Numbered from the stretch's first letter, positions 16,222 through 25,418 are shown. The stretch: 33,889 bases of DNA from Rikenellaceae bacterium (GCA_015059805.1 SUZO01000026.1:1-33889), one strand, 5' to 3'. Made by a program: numbers and translations. Notes: generated from the sequence alone by a model not told the origin.

Positions 16222-18663
16222 ATGAAGAGATTAGTTTTATCACTTTTTGCTCTGCTTGCAGTTGCTGCAGTAGGTGCGCAGAATATTACAGATGAGGCGA
16301 AGGCTCGCGCAGCGGAGCTTGTAGCTAAGATGACCCTTGAGGAGAAACTTGACTACATCGGCGGATATAATAAGTTCTATATCCGCGCTATCCCTCGCCT
16401 TGGCATCCCTGAGATTCGTATGGCAGATGGTCCGCAGGGCGTGAGAAACAATACCCAGAGTACTATGTTCGCTTCAGGTATCGCAGCTGCAGCAACTTGG
16501 AATCGCGATGCAGTGTACAATATGGGTGTCGGTCTTGGTCAGGATAGCCGCGCTCGTGGTGTGCATATCCTCCTTGGTCCTGGTGTGAATATCTATCGTT
16601 CACCTCTTTGCGGTCGAAACTTTGAGTACTTTGGCGAGGACCCTTACCTTGCATCGCAGACAGCTGTGCAGTATGTTAAGGGCGTTCAGAGTCAGGGCGT
16701 TATGGCTTGTATCAAGCACTTTGCAGCGAATAATCAGGAGTGGGATCGCCACAATGTCTCTTCAGATATAGATGAGCGCACACTTCATGAGATTTACCTG
16801 CCTGCATTCCATGCCGCTATTAAGGAGGCGGGTGTAGGTGCTGTTATGTGTTCATACAATCTTATCAATAGCGTTCACGCCTCAGAGAATAGCTATCTCA
16901 ATATTGATGTACTGCGCAATATGTGGGGCTTTGAGGGTATTCTGATGTCAGACTGGAATGCAACCTACTCTGCAATCAATGCAGCCAATGGAGGTCTTGA
17001 CCTTGAGATGCCAAGTGGTAAGTTGATGAACTACAAGCACCTTGCAGGACCTATTGCTGACGGTATTGTGGATATTCGCACTATTGATACAAAGGTGCAG
17101 AACATTCTGCAGACCCTTATCAGCTTCGGATTCTTTGACCGTCCACAGAAGGATGAGAGTATCTCAGAGCGTAATCCATTCTCTGACAACGCTGCACTTG
17201 AGCTGGCGCGTAATGGTGTTGTAATGCTTAAGAACGATGGTATCCTGCCACTTAAGAAGGGTAAGGTCACTGTCGCTGGTATGCATGCTCAGGGCGTTCC
17301 TACTGGTGGTGGTAGTGGTTTTGTTCACCCATTTGAGACATGCTCTGTATATGAGGGCCTCTCTGCTGTAAAGGGTTATAAGACAGTAACTACTGACAAC
17401 TTCCGCACAAGTTCTCTTCAGGGTAAGTTCTTTACCTCTGCCGACCTTAAGAGTGCTGGTCTGAAGGCTGAGTACTTCAATAATAAGAAACTTGAGGGCA
17501 ATGCGGTATATAGTAGTGTAGATACGCAGATTAGCTACAAGTGGAGCGGCTCTCCTGCAAAGGGTGTTGCTGCTGACCGCTTCTCTATCCGCTGGTCTGG
17601 TGTATTCTATAGCGCTGAGAATGAGCAGATTGAGTTCTCTGTTTGTGGCGACGATGGCTACCGTATGTTTATTGATGGCAAGCAGGTACTTGCTGATTGG
17701 GGTAACCACGGTACTACTGAGCGCACCTATCTGTTCAATGCAGAGGCTAACCGTAAGTATGATGTTCGCATTGAGTATTTTGATAATAGTAGCACAGCTC
17801 GTATTGAGTTGAAGATGTTTAACAAGGCTTATGTTGAGCATAACCGTGAGAGCTTCGCAAAGGCTGACGCAGTGGTTATGTGCGTAGGCTTTGACTCAAC
17901 AACAGAGAAGGAGAATAGCGACCGCAGCTTTGAGTTCCCATACAATCAGGCTGAGATGATTCGTCAGATTGCCGCAATCAATCCAAATGTGATTGTTGTA
18001 GTCAATGCAGGTGGCGGCTTTGAGATGGAGAGCTGGATTGATAGCGCAAAGGCTGTTCTGTGTGCATGGTATCCTGGTCAGGAGGGTGGTCAGGCTATCG
18101 CCGAGATTATCTCTGGTAAGCTAAACCCAAGTGGTCGTCTGCCAATCTCTATCGAGCGCAAGCTTGAGGATAATCCAACGTGGGGCAGCTACTACCATAA
18201 CCTTGATGTTCAGGTGAGAAGCAACCCTTACAAGCGTGTGAACTATAAGGAGGGTCTGTTCCTTGGCTATCGTGGTTATGACCGTAAGCAGGTTAAGCCG
18301 ATGTTCCCATTTGGATATGGATTGAGCTATACAACCTTCAAGTATGACAATCTGAAGGTTACAAACGGCGCTAACGGTTACCTTGTGGAGTTTGATGTGA
18401 CAAATACTGGTAAGGTTGATGGTGCAGAGGTTGCACAGGTATATGTTGGCTATAATAACAAGAGCGTTATTCAACCAGTTAAGCAGCTCAAGGGATATGA
18501 GAAGGTCAATATTGCAAAGGGCGCAACTCACCACTTCGCAATAGAGATTCCATATAGCAACCTTAGCTACTATGACATTATCTCACACGACTTTGTTGAT
18601 GCATCTAAGGATGTTACCATCTATGTAGGTTCATCTGCTCAGGATATACATCTTACAAAGTAG
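16222..18663 (+). CDS. Glycoside hydrolase family 3 enzyme with PA14 insert
   Basis: This 813-residue protein has a Sec signal peptide (cleavage near AVGA-Q). The (beta/alpha)8-type domain includes the KHFAANNQE motif, and the nucleophile motif MSDWNA places the catalytic aspartate at D244. A PA14 domain (about 412-533, GLKAEYFNN...SVCGDDGYRMFIDG) is inserted in the second domain, before the family segment with E562/E564 and S566-D-R568, which likely supplies the acid/base. The C-terminal part is an FN3-like domain (GAEVAQVYVG). Enzymes of this layout remove terminal beta-linked sugars such as glucose or xylose, and the exact specificity is not readable here. It is the only glycosidase in the locus and probably periplasmic, acting on imported oligosaccharides. 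Confidence 0.93.
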   Translation: MKRLVLSLFALLAVAAVGAQNITDEAKARAAELVAKMTLEEKLDYIGGYNKFYIRAIPRLGIPEIRMADGPQGVRNNTQSTMFASGIAAAATWNRDAVYNMGVGLGQDSRARGVHILLGPGVNIYRSPLCGRNFEYFGEDPYLASQTAVQYVKGVQSQGVMACIKHFAANNQEWDRHNVSSDIDERTLHEIYLPAFHAAIKEAGVGAVMCSYNLINSVHASENSYLNIDVLRNMWGFEGILMSDWNATYSAINAANGGLDLEMPSGKLMNYKHLAGPIADGIVDIRTIDTKVQNILQTLISFGFFDRPQKDESISERNPFSDNAALELARNGVVMLKNDGILPLKKGKVTVAGMHAQGVPTGGGSGFVHPFETCSVYEGLSAVKGYKTVTTDNFRTSSLQGKFFTSADLKSAGLKAEYFNNKKLEGNAVYSSVDTQISYKWSGSPAKGVAADRFSIRWSGVFYSAENEQIEFSVCGDDGYRMFIDGKQVLADWGNHGTTERTYLFNAEANRKYDVRIEYFDNSSTARIELKMFNKAYVEHNRESFAKADAVVMCVGFDSTTEKENSDRSFEFPYNQAEMIRQIAAINPNVIVVVNAGGGFEMESWIDSAKAVLCAWYPGQEGGQAIAEIISGKLNPSGRLPISIERKLEDNPTWGSYYHNLDVQVRSNPYKRVNYKEGLFLGYRGYDRKQVKPMFPFGYGLSYTTFKYDNLKVTNGANGYLVEFDVTNTGKVDGAEVAQVYVGYNNKSVIQPVKQLKGYEKVNIAKGATHHFAIEIPYSNLSYYDIISHDFVDASKDVTIYVGSSAQDIHLTK

Positions 18664-18684
18664 TTATTTAGTATTTAGTAAAAA

Positions 18685-18735
18685 GGGGGAGAGATTGCTG
18701 TCAAGTCTACTTGAACAAGCAATCTCTCCTATTTT
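18685..18735. terminator. Bidirectional Rho-independent terminator
   Basis: A 12-bp stem (GGAGAGATTGCT at 18688-18699 with AGCAATCTCTCC at 18718-18729) is flanked by TATTTTT on the + strand and by CCCCCTTTTT when read on the minus strand. It can therefore end both the + strand glycan array and the convergent minus-strand rod operon. Confidence 0.88.
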
Positions 18736-18750
18736 TGTGCCTATACTACA

Positions 18751-19551
18751 CTATCGGATAACGGAGATGTTGTCAATAGCGAAGTAGTTAGGGTATGTTG
18801 GATACTCGGCAGTAGAGTCTACACGTTTACCGCCCTCGGTAGTACCCTCATACATGCGGAACTCTACACGCTTAACCTTGCCTAAAGCTTTAAGGTCCCA
18901 CACTCTCCAGCTGGAGAAACTTCTGCCGTCATAGAGGTAGCACTCTAAGGTGTTGGTCTTGCCGCCCTTTTCGTCAATACCTGTTGCCTCAATGCGGATA
19001 TAACCATTCTGAGCCATTGCGGGGCTAAAGGCGTTACCATTCTGCACAACGGCATTGGTATATGCAGTAGGAATTATGTATAAGCTCTCAATAACTCCCG
19101 TGCCATACTTAAACTCCAAGAATGGAGGGCATAGATTGGTCGCCACATAGCAGACGGCGAAGTTCTTGCCCGACACTGGGCTTACACCGATAGTGAGCTG
19201 CTGCTCGTAGGTCGGATTTTGAGGATTCTCGACATAGTTAGAGATTGCAATACCTCCGCCGAAGAAGGTCTTGTCGCCCCAATAGTCTGGCAGATACGAG
19301 GTTAGGGTAGTCTGATTGTCATACCACGCATAACCATTACCACCATAGAGCAAATCGCCTCCATATTGCAGCTTGTCAATATATTGCGCCCACCATGATG
19401 TTGTAACCGTGCTGCTACCCTCGCCATCGCCACCAGCAAAGGTGCTATCCTCAAAGGTTATTGTGGTCTGTTTAGTTACTGGGTCAATTTGCGCCTTCTC
19501 GCAACTGGCAGCAAGAAGTAGTGCGAATGTTAAAAGTGTGAATTTTCTCAT
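18751..19551 (-). CDS. DUF4465-like lipoprotein at the end of the rod operon
   Basis: This 266-residue protein has a lipoprotein signal ending ...LLLAAS-C17. It has the DUF4465 pattern: an ITFEDSTF start, GGGIAISNY, an extended beta-rich body, and the closing YFAIDNISV. Such proteins are secreted or surface beta-sandwiches of unknown function, often found in glycan or adhesion contexts. Here the ATG lies only 3 bp after the rodA stop, with no promoter or terminator between, so it should be co-transcribed with the cell-elongation genes. Nothing in the sequence links it directly to peptidoglycan. The domain call is by pattern. Confidence 0.78.
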   Translation of the reverse strand: MRKFTLLTFALLLAASCEKAQIDPVTKQTTITFEDSTFAGGDGEGSSTVTTSWWAQYIDKLQYGGDLLYGGNGYAWYDNQTTLTSYLPDYWGDKTFFGGGIAISNYVENPQNPTYEQQLTIGVSPVSGKNFAVCYVATNLCPPFLEFKYGTGVIESLYIIPTAYTNAVVQNGNAFSPAMAQNGYIRIEATGIDEKGGKTNTLECYLYDGRSFSSWRVWDLKALGKVKRVEFRMYEGTTEGGKRVDSTAEYPTYPNYFAIDNISVIR

Positions 19552-19554
19552 GTT

Positions 19555-20997
19555 CTATCTCTTTATTGGGGAGGCGTCAAGTGCTATGGCTATAAAGATA
19601 AGAATCGTAAAGCCGAGTAGCGATGAGCCACCATAACTTATCAGTGGTAGAGGAATTCCCATTACGGGCACTACGCCCATGGTCATACCTATGTTTATAA
19701 AGCAGTGGAAGAATATTATTGATGCCACGCAGTAGCAATAGACTCGACCGAAGGTCTCAAGTTGCCTATCTCCCATTCGCATCAATCGGTAGATGAGCAT
19801 AACCATGAGCGCAAAGAGTACCAACACCCCTAAAAAACCAAATTGTTCGCCAATGGTGCAGAAGATAAAGTCTGTATGCTTCTCAGGCACACGGCTATAG
19901 CGAATCATCACACCCTCTAAGAATCCCTGACCAGAGAATCCTCCTGCGCCAATGGCAATCTTTGACTGCGCGACGTTGTACATCAAGTCCCTATCGTGGT
20001 GCAGACCGAGGAATGTGCGGATACGGTTCTGCTGGTGCTGTGGCAGGTGGTGAAAGACCATATCTGACGTAGGTAGACAGATTACCGACACGGAGAATAT
20101 CAACACCAAGAAGTAGAGCTTGCGAATATTTGCACGATAGGCGTAAATAACCACCACGACCATTGAGGCTATAGTCACATAGAGCAGGCACTCATAAAAG
20201 CCGAGCTTTCCTGGTGCTATAAAACAGAGTATCAGGAATAGTAGTGCGCTCAAAAAGAGTAGTGACGCCACATATTTGACACACATCTTCCACTTGTCGC
20301 GCATAATCATGCCCGCGCTGAATGTAAAGATAACTATCAGCGCTACGAGCAGAACTGCTGGCGTAAAGAGGAACGAGAGGATAAATAGCGCAGCAAAGAA
20401 TATCGCCGGCACGCAAATCCAATGGTCAAGACCCTCGCGGTAGAACATAAAGAGGAATGAGCAGAAGACCAGTCCCGAACCAGTATCGTTCTGCAGTATA
20501 GCGATACCTAAAGGTATGCAGAGCAGAGCGCCAACGGTCATCATATCCCCAAATCGTTGAACCGAGAAGTGGTAGTTGCTCATTATTCGCGCCACAGCGA
20601 GCGAAATGCCCACCTTAGCAAGCTCCATAGGTTGCAGAGTAAAGCCACCAACGCCCAACCACGCCTTTGCACCATTTACAGTCTTACCCAACGGGGTAAA
20701 GGTCAGAAGCACAATGAAGATGGTTATTGCGCAGATGATATATGCGAATTTATGCCATAGACTACGGTCAAGTAGCAGTATAACAAGCGCAGCGATGTAT
20801 GATATACCCAACCACACCAAGTGCTTGATATACTTATGCTCAAAGCTAAAAAAGCCCTCAGAGCCCTCAAAGTATGTAGCGCTAAACACTGCCACAAAGC
20901 CTATCATGGTGAGGATGAAATAGAGCAGTACCATACCCAAATCAACCCCCTGAAAGAGCTGTATGTCGCTGTTATTTCTTCTTCTTATGTCTGTCAT
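19555..20997 (-). CDS. rodA: Rod-shape-determining protein RodA (SEDS peptidoglycan polymerase)
   Basis: This 480-residue polytopic membrane protein of the FtsW/RodA/SpoVE (SEDS) family polymerises lipid II into glycan strands together with PBP2. It has multiple hydrophobic segments and the family C-terminal signature GIPLPLISYGGSSLLG, plus the conserved QNDTGSGLVF segment in the middle. It is about 100 residues longer than E. coli RodA, with extra sequence between central membrane segments, as is usual in Bacteroidota. The ATG at 20997 overlaps the mrdA coding region by 26 bp. The next in-frame Met is 21 codons later and inside the first membrane approach, so the overlap start is kept. Confidence 0.95.
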   Translation of the reverse strand: MTDIRRRNNSDIQLFQGVDLGMVLLYFILTMIGFVAVFSATYFEGSEGFFSFEHKYIKHLVWLGISYIAALVILLLDRSLWHKFAYIICAITIFIVLLTFTPLGKTVNGAKAWLGVGGFTLQPMELAKVGISLAVARIMSNYHFSVQRFGDMMTVGALLCIPLGIAILQNDTGSGLVFCSFLFMFYREGLDHWICVPAIFFAALFILSFLFTPAVLLVALIVIFTFSAGMIMRDKWKMCVKYVASLLFLSALLFLILCFIAPGKLGFYECLLYVTIASMVVVVIYAYRANIRKLYFLVLIFSVSVICLPTSDMVFHHLPQHQQNRIRTFLGLHHDRDLMYNVAQSKIAIGAGGFSGQGFLEGVMIRYSRVPEKHTDFIFCTIGEQFGFLGVLVLFALMVMLIYRLMRMGDRQLETFGRVYCYCVASIIFFHCFINIGMTMGVVPVMGIPLPLISYGGSSLLGFTILIFIAIALDASPIKR

Positions 20998-22822
20998 ACG
21001 CTTTATAGTAGTCTAACTCAAGATTCTTTACATGCTCAACAAGCCATGGGCGGGTGATGGTGTCGGTCAGGTACATCTCCTCAATAAGTGAGGCGATAGG
21101 CACTGCCGCCGTAGAGCCCCAGATACCATGCTCTACATAGACAGCAATGGCAATTTTTGGATTGTTGCGCGGAGCAAAAGAGATAAAGGTCGAGTGGTCA
21201 TCACCCAATGGATTTTGAGCTGTTCCAGTCTTTCCGCAGACATCTAACCCCTCAAGTCTTGCCGTCTGGCAAGTACCATCGCGGTTTACTGCACGCCACA
21301 TACCCTTAATTATGGTCTCAAAGTGGTGCTTATCCACTGGGGTATTGTGTGGTGTGCGATACTTTATATCTATAGAGTCCTGACCCTCTATCTGCTTGAT
21401 AATGTGCGGAGTGTAGTAATAGCCGCGATTGGCTATTGTTGCCGCAAAGTTGGCAAGCTGCAGTGTTGTAGACTGAATCTCACCCTGACCAATAGAGACA
21501 GAGAGTACAGTAAGGGCATTCCACGAGCCACGATAGAGTTTATCGTAGTACTTGCGCTCCTTAACAACACCTTGACGCTCTCCAAGTAGGTCAATGCCTA
21601 ACTTTGAGTTAAAGCCAAAGCTCTCAACATATTTGCGCCACGCCTCATAGCCCTCTTTTGGAGATTTATACTTTTTGTTCTCCAAAATGTTACGGAATAC
21701 ATTTGCAAAGTAGGCGTTACATGATGTAGCGATTGCAAAATCAAGGTCAAGTGGTGAGCGATGCTCGTGGCAGCCCATCTTCACATTACCAGAGCGGTAG
21801 CCCTTGTTACAGCTATATCTATATTGAGGTTTTAGCACCCCCTCCTGCAGACCGATTAGTCCATTCAGGAGCTTAAATGTTGAACCTGGAGGCTGCGATG
21901 AGGTGATTGCGCGGTTATAGAGTGGGCGGCGTGGTTCATTTAGTAGGCGCATATAGTGATTACCTCGTCCGCGACCAACAACAAGCTCATTAGGGTCAAA
22001 GGTTGGCGAAGATGCCATAACAAGAATCTCGCCCGTACTTGGCTCAATAGCCACCACAGAGCCGACCTTTCCCTCCATCAACTCTTCAGCAAATGCTTGC
22101 AGACGGGCATCAATCGTGCAGACAAGGTTTTTACCAGCCACAGCCTCTAACTCCACAATGTCGGTAGTGGCGTGGTCGGCAAATTGGTTACGGCGAATAC
22201 GACCCTTCTCGCCTCGTAGCTCTTGCTCGTATGCGGACTCAATACCCTGCTCGCCAATGTAGTCACCCATAACATAGTACCCCTCCTCATTCTGCTGCTC
22301 CAGAATCCTTGGAGATACCTCGCTAAGGCTTCCGAGTAGGTTGCCGCCGATATTACGTGGGTATTGTCTGATTGTTCGTGGAACGGTATAGAAGCCCGAT
22401 GGATTCCACTCATCTAACTTAAGCTTAGCCTCGGCAGAGAGGTACTTGACAACAGGTGAGGCGACTCTGCGACCCGCCTTATTTGCCTTAAAGAAGGCAT
22501 CTCTGAGGCGTTGGATGCGCTCACCAGTGATGTTCATCAGGCGCAGCGTATCTATGCCACCCTTAGGCATCTCACGAGGTACAACCATAAGGTCGTAGCA
22601 GATTTTATTCTGGATAAGATACTCTCCATTGCGGTCAAAGACCTCGCCTCGTGGCGGGTAGGTGATAATGTAGCGTATTACATTATCCTCAGCCTTGCTG
22701 AAGTAGTCACTTCCCTCAATAAGCTGCAGGTAACCAGCCACGCAGGTAAAGAGCATAAAGACTGCAAAGACAATCCAGCGTAGCACTCTGTAGCGCCACG
22801 TATCATTTCGGGCATTATTCAT
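20972..22822 (-). CDS. mrdA: Penicillin-binding protein 2 (elongation-specific transpeptidase)
   Basis: This 616-residue protein has one N-terminal membrane anchor (about residues 12-30), a dimerisation domain, and a transpeptidase domain. All three penicillin-binding motifs are seen: the S-x-x-K box with S314-T-F-K317, SCN in ATSCNAYF, and K531-T-G. It cross-links peptidoglycan during lateral wall growth with RodA. Its ATG overlaps the mreD stop codon (ATGA, 4 bp) and its 3' end overlaps rodA, so translation of the three genes is likely coupled. The C-terminus is a basic tail of four lysines. Confidence 0.95.
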   Translation of the reverse strand: MNNARNDTWRYRVLRWIVFAVFMLFTCVAGYLQLIEGSDYFSKAEDNVIRYIITYPPRGEVFDRNGEYLIQNKICYDLMVVPREMPKGGIDTLRLMNITGERIQRLRDAFFKANKAGRRVASPVVKYLSAEAKLKLDEWNPSGFYTVPRTIRQYPRNIGGNLLGSLSEVSPRILEQQNEEGYYVMGDYIGEQGIESAYEQELRGEKGRIRRNQFADHATTDIVELEAVAGKNLVCTIDARLQAFAEELMEGKVGSVVAIEPSTGEILVMASSPTFDPNELVVGRGRGNHYMRLLNEPRRPLYNRAITSSQPPGSTFKLLNGLIGLQEGVLKPQYRYSCNKGYRSGNVKMGCHEHRSPLDLDFAIATSCNAYFANVFRNILENKKYKSPKEGYEAWRKYVESFGFNSKLGIDLLGERQGVVKERKYYDKLYRGSWNALTVLSVSIGQGEIQSTTLQLANFAATIANRGYYYTPHIIKQIEGQDSIDIKYRTPHNTPVDKHHFETIIKGMWRAVNRDGTCQTARLEGLDVCGKTGTAQNPLGDDHSTFISFAPRNNPKIAIAVYVEHGIWGSTAAVPIASLIEEMYLTDTITRPWLVEHVKNLELDYYKAYDRHKKKK

Positions 22823-23331
22823 CGTTGTGTCAGTTTTGCGGTGAATATGCCAATGAAGAAGTAGACCACAGCTATTGAGATTAGCGTGCTGATGACAGTT
22901 CTCAAGGCTAAGAAGCCAAAGTTTGCTGTTGTCAGATGTTCAAAGCCGAAGAAGATGAGGTTGTGTAGTACAACCATCGCCACCACATAGTTGTGGAAGC
23001 GGCTTATACGTAGCTGTGTAGGCACGCCGCCCTCGCCATCCATGTCAATGTAGGAGGCAAAAAAGTGGAGTATCGGGCGACGGAAGTAGGCTATTGGTAG
23101 TGTGGCAATGACATTAAGACCAATAGTTCCCATAGTTATATCCATCACAAAACCCAACAGAGTACCGATAACTATCATCTTGAGCGGTGATGTACCCAGT
23201 GGGGTCATGATTATCAGCACTATATATGCAAGTGGGGCAATATATGGGCTAAAGGTCAAGTTGTTGAGTAACAACACCTGCACAAGTAGCACCACAACTA
23301 CAAAAAGTATATATTGTGAACGATTCTTCAT
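22819..23331 (-). CDS. mreD: Rod-shape-determining protein MreD
   Basis: This 170-residue inner-membrane protein has about five hydrophobic segments, starting with ILFVVVVLLVQVLLLNNL. Sequence similarity in this family is weak, and the call rests on size, hydrophobic profile and position between mreC and mrdA. MreD forms the MreBCD complex that organises the elongasome. It starts 2 bp after mreC and overlaps mrdA by 4 bp. Confidence 0.88.
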   Translation of the reverse strand: MKNRSQYILFVVVVLLVQVLLLNNLTFSPYIAPLAYIVLIIMTPLGTSPLKMIVIGTLLGFVMDITMGTIGLNVIATLPIAYFRRPILHFFASYIDMDGEGGVPTQLRISRFHNYVVAMVVLHNLIFFGFEHLTTANFGFLALRTVISTLISIAVVYFFIGIFTAKLTQR

Positions 23332-23333
23332 AG

Positions 23334-24200
23334 TTATTGGTTGATAGTATCTTCATTTACTGCCTCCAGAGTTGTTGGTGCAGCTACTGGCTCCTGCTTG
23401 AGGATGCGCACCTGCTCCACCTCTCGGTTATCCACAAGTATAACGTTGTCTATACGCGATAGATCGGCGGCGATTCTGAGTGTGCAGCTATACATTGTCT
23501 GGTCATCATTCATCTCCTTGCTCTCCACCGTGCCTAAAATCGTTCCGCCTGGGAAGTACTCTGAGAAATCAATAGCTTCAACCCTCTGTCCAGCCTCAAA
23601 GTTGGCGTACTTTGATATGTCGGACATGCGGAGGGTGTGAATATCGCCCCCCTGCCACGACACAGTGCCCATGCTCCTATCATCCGAGAGGCGTGCGCTG
23701 ACATTGAAAGAGGTGTTAAGCAAAGAGATTGCAATAGAGAAGTTCTGCGAGCAGTTGGTAATATAACCCACAGCATAACCCTCAGGGGAGAGTACTGACA
23801 TTCCAATGCGCACATTGTCATCAATACCCTTATTGACGACAATATAGTTAAGTGAGCGGTTGAGGGTCTTGCTAACCACCTGCGCTGGCACATACATATT
23901 TGGTGAGAGGTCAAGCTCCGTCTCTACGGTCTGCGGATAGAGCGCCTTATAGTTCGCCAGCAGACTCTCCAACTCGGCAATGCGCTCATTGAGTGCGATA
24001 TTATCCTGCTTTAACGACAGATAGTTTCCCAGCCTGGTAAATAGGCTGCCGCTCCAGCCACAGATGTAGTGGCTCACACTGCTAAGGCGCGAGAATGAGT
24101 AGGGCGTAGCGTTAGAGTAGAAGTATATAGCCATAACCTCTACTGTCAAGAATATAAATGGGATGTATATCTTCTTTAGGAAGTATATCAGTTTGTGCAT
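23334..24200 (-). CDS. mreC: Rod-shape-determining protein MreC
   Basis: This 288-residue protein has one N-terminal membrane helix (about 10-28), a coiled-coil segment (about 60-92, heptad-like LKQDNIALNERIAELESLL), and a periplasmic beta-barrel core. The core has the family pattern A-x-VVSKTLNRSLNYIVVNKG and SPEGYAVGYI. MreC links cytoplasmic MreB to PBP2 and activates it. It follows mreB after a 66-bp gap that contains a stem-loop. Confidence 0.94.
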   Translation of the reverse strand: MHKLIYFLKKIYIPFIFLTVEVMAIYFYSNATPYSFSRLSSVSHYICGWSGSLFTRLGNYLSLKQDNIALNERIAELESLLANYKALYPQTVETELDLSPNMYVPAQVVSKTLNRSLNYIVVNKGIDDNVRIGMSVLSPEGYAVGYITNCSQNFSIAISLLNTSFNVSARLSDDRSMGTVSWQGGDIHTLRMSDISKYANFEAGQRVEAIDFSEYFPGGTILGTVESKEMNDDQTMYSCTLRIAADLSRIDNVILVDNREVEQVRILKQEPVAAPTTLEAVNEDTINQ

Positions 24201-24210
24201 ATTGTGCCCT

Positions 24211-24250
24211 TGTAAATGAGATAGGCTGTCCGCATAAGACAGCCCACCTA
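24211..24250 (-). other. Stem-loop between mreB and mreC
   Basis: On the minus-strand transcript, GGCTGTC and GACAGCC pair around a seven-base loop (TTATGCG), with flanking GATAGG/CCTATC extending the stem across a small bulge. No T tract follows, so it is not a canonical terminator. It may act in mRNA processing, stability or differential expression of mreB over the downstream genes. Confidence 0.5.
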
Positions 24251-24266
24251 TCGCTGTTACAACCTA

Positions 24267-25286
24267 CTATGCGCGAATAAGGAACGAGTAGCGGTCCATA
24301 TTCTTGAGTGCCAAGTTTGTTCCGCGAACAACCGCACGCAGAGGATCCTCGGCGATGTGGAACTGCAGACCAGTCCTATCTGACAGACGCTTTGTCAGAC
24401 CCTTAATCATAGCACCACCACCGGCGATATATACACCATTCTTCACAACGTCAGAGTATAGCTCGGCTGGCATATCTGAAAGCACAGACATCAGAGCATC
24501 ATCAAGCTGCGCGAGTGAACCCTCAAGGGCGTATGCAATCTCGCTATAGTTAAGTGTAACGGTCTGTGGCAGTGAAGTAAGCACGCTTGGTCCGCTGATT
24601 GACATATCCTCTGGCTCATCCTCAAGCTCTGGCAGCGCAGCACCAATCTTGCACTTAATCTGCTCAGCTGTACGCTCACCAATACGGATATTGTGCTGTA
24701 CACGAACATAGTTCTTAATGTCCGAAGTAAAGACATCACCTGCGATATTGATAGACTTAGAGCATACGATACCACCCAGTGAGATACAAGCAATCTCCGA
24801 AGTACCACCACCTATGTCAATAATCATATTACCCTCTGGAGCTGTAACGTCAAGACCTGCACCCAGAGCTGCAGCCATAGGCTCAAAAATCATAGCCACC
24901 TCACGACCACCAGCGTGCTCAGCAGACTCGCGCACCGCACGAATCTCTACGTTGGTAGAGCCTGAAGGGATGCAGATTACCATCTTGAGCGATGGAGAGA
25001 AGAGTGAGCCTGTAGTACGAATGCGACCAATCATACCCTTGAGCATCAGCTCTGTAGCGTCAAAATCGGCAATTACACCGTTCTGAAGTGGGCGAATGGT
25101 GCGGAGGTTGTCTGGACACTTACCAATATAACGTGCCGCCTCATGACCAAAAGCCTTCAATTTACCCTGGAGATCCACCGCAATTACAGATGGCTCCTCT
25201 ACTACAATCTCGTCATTGTAGACAATAAGCGTGTTGGCAGTACCTAAGTCTATAGCCAACTCATGTGTTAATGAAAAAAGACCCAT
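24267..25286 (-). CDS. mreB: Rod-shape-determining actin homologue MreB
   Basis: This 339-residue protein has the actin-fold nucleotide motifs: phosphate-1 (LAIDLGTANTLI, near the N-terminus), phosphate-2 (IIDIGGGTSEIA) and the adenosine motif (YIAGGGAMIKGL). It polymerises along the inner membrane and directs the peptidoglycan elongation machinery encoded downstream. It is the first gene of the minus-strand operon. A -7 element at 25354-25361 and a 5' leader hairpin at 25318-25340 lie upstream. Confidence 0.97.
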   Translation of the reverse strand: MGLFSLTHELAIDLGTANTLIVYNDEIVVEEPSVIAVDLQGKLKAFGHEAARYIGKCPDNLRTIRPLQNGVIADFDATELMLKGMIGRIRTTGSLFSPSLKMVICIPSGSTNVEIRAVRESAEHAGGREVAMIFEPMAAALGAGLDVTAPEGNMIIDIGGGTSEIACISLGGIVCSKSINIAGDVFTSDIKNYVRVQHNIRIGERTAEQIKCKIGAALPELEDEPEDMSISGPSVLTSLPQTVTLNYSEIAYALEGSLAQLDDALMSVLSDMPAELYSDVVKNGVYIAGGGAMIKGLTKRLSDRTGLQFHIAEDPLRAVVRGTNLALKNMDRYSFLIRA

Positions 25287-25317
25287 GTTATCTATTTTTT
25301 TACTTTTTCAACCCGAT

Positions 25318-25340
25318 CTTCACCCCGATTTGGGGCGAAG
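25318..25340 (-). other. Stem-loop in the mreB 5' leader
   Basis: A 9-bp stem (CTTC-A-CCCC paired with GGGG-C-GAAG on the + strand, with one wobble in RNA) has a five-base loop. It lies between the mreB -7 element and the start codon, close to the inferred transcript 5' end. It is well placed to stabilise the mRNA. No regulatory ligand is suggested by the sequence. Confidence 0.5.
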
Positions 25341-25353
25341 TGCTATCTGGTTA

Positions 25354-25361
25354 CAAAGGTA
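25354..25361 (-). promoter_or_regulatory. Bacteroidota -7 element for mreB
   Basis: The minus strand reads TACCTTTG, matching TAnnTTTG. A possible -33 TTTG (minus strand, 25385-25388) is 23 bp away, slightly longer than usual. The inferred leader is about 60 nt. Confidence 0.6.
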
Positions 25362-25418
25362 CAAAAAAACAAATTAAACTTTTACAAAAAAATCACACTT
25401 TTTCACAATTTTTTTTAT

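Noticed and set aside
17164..17841. 225-codon open frame antisense to the GH3 gene
   Set aside because: It is a shadow of the sense reading frame, with no start context or recognisable domain.
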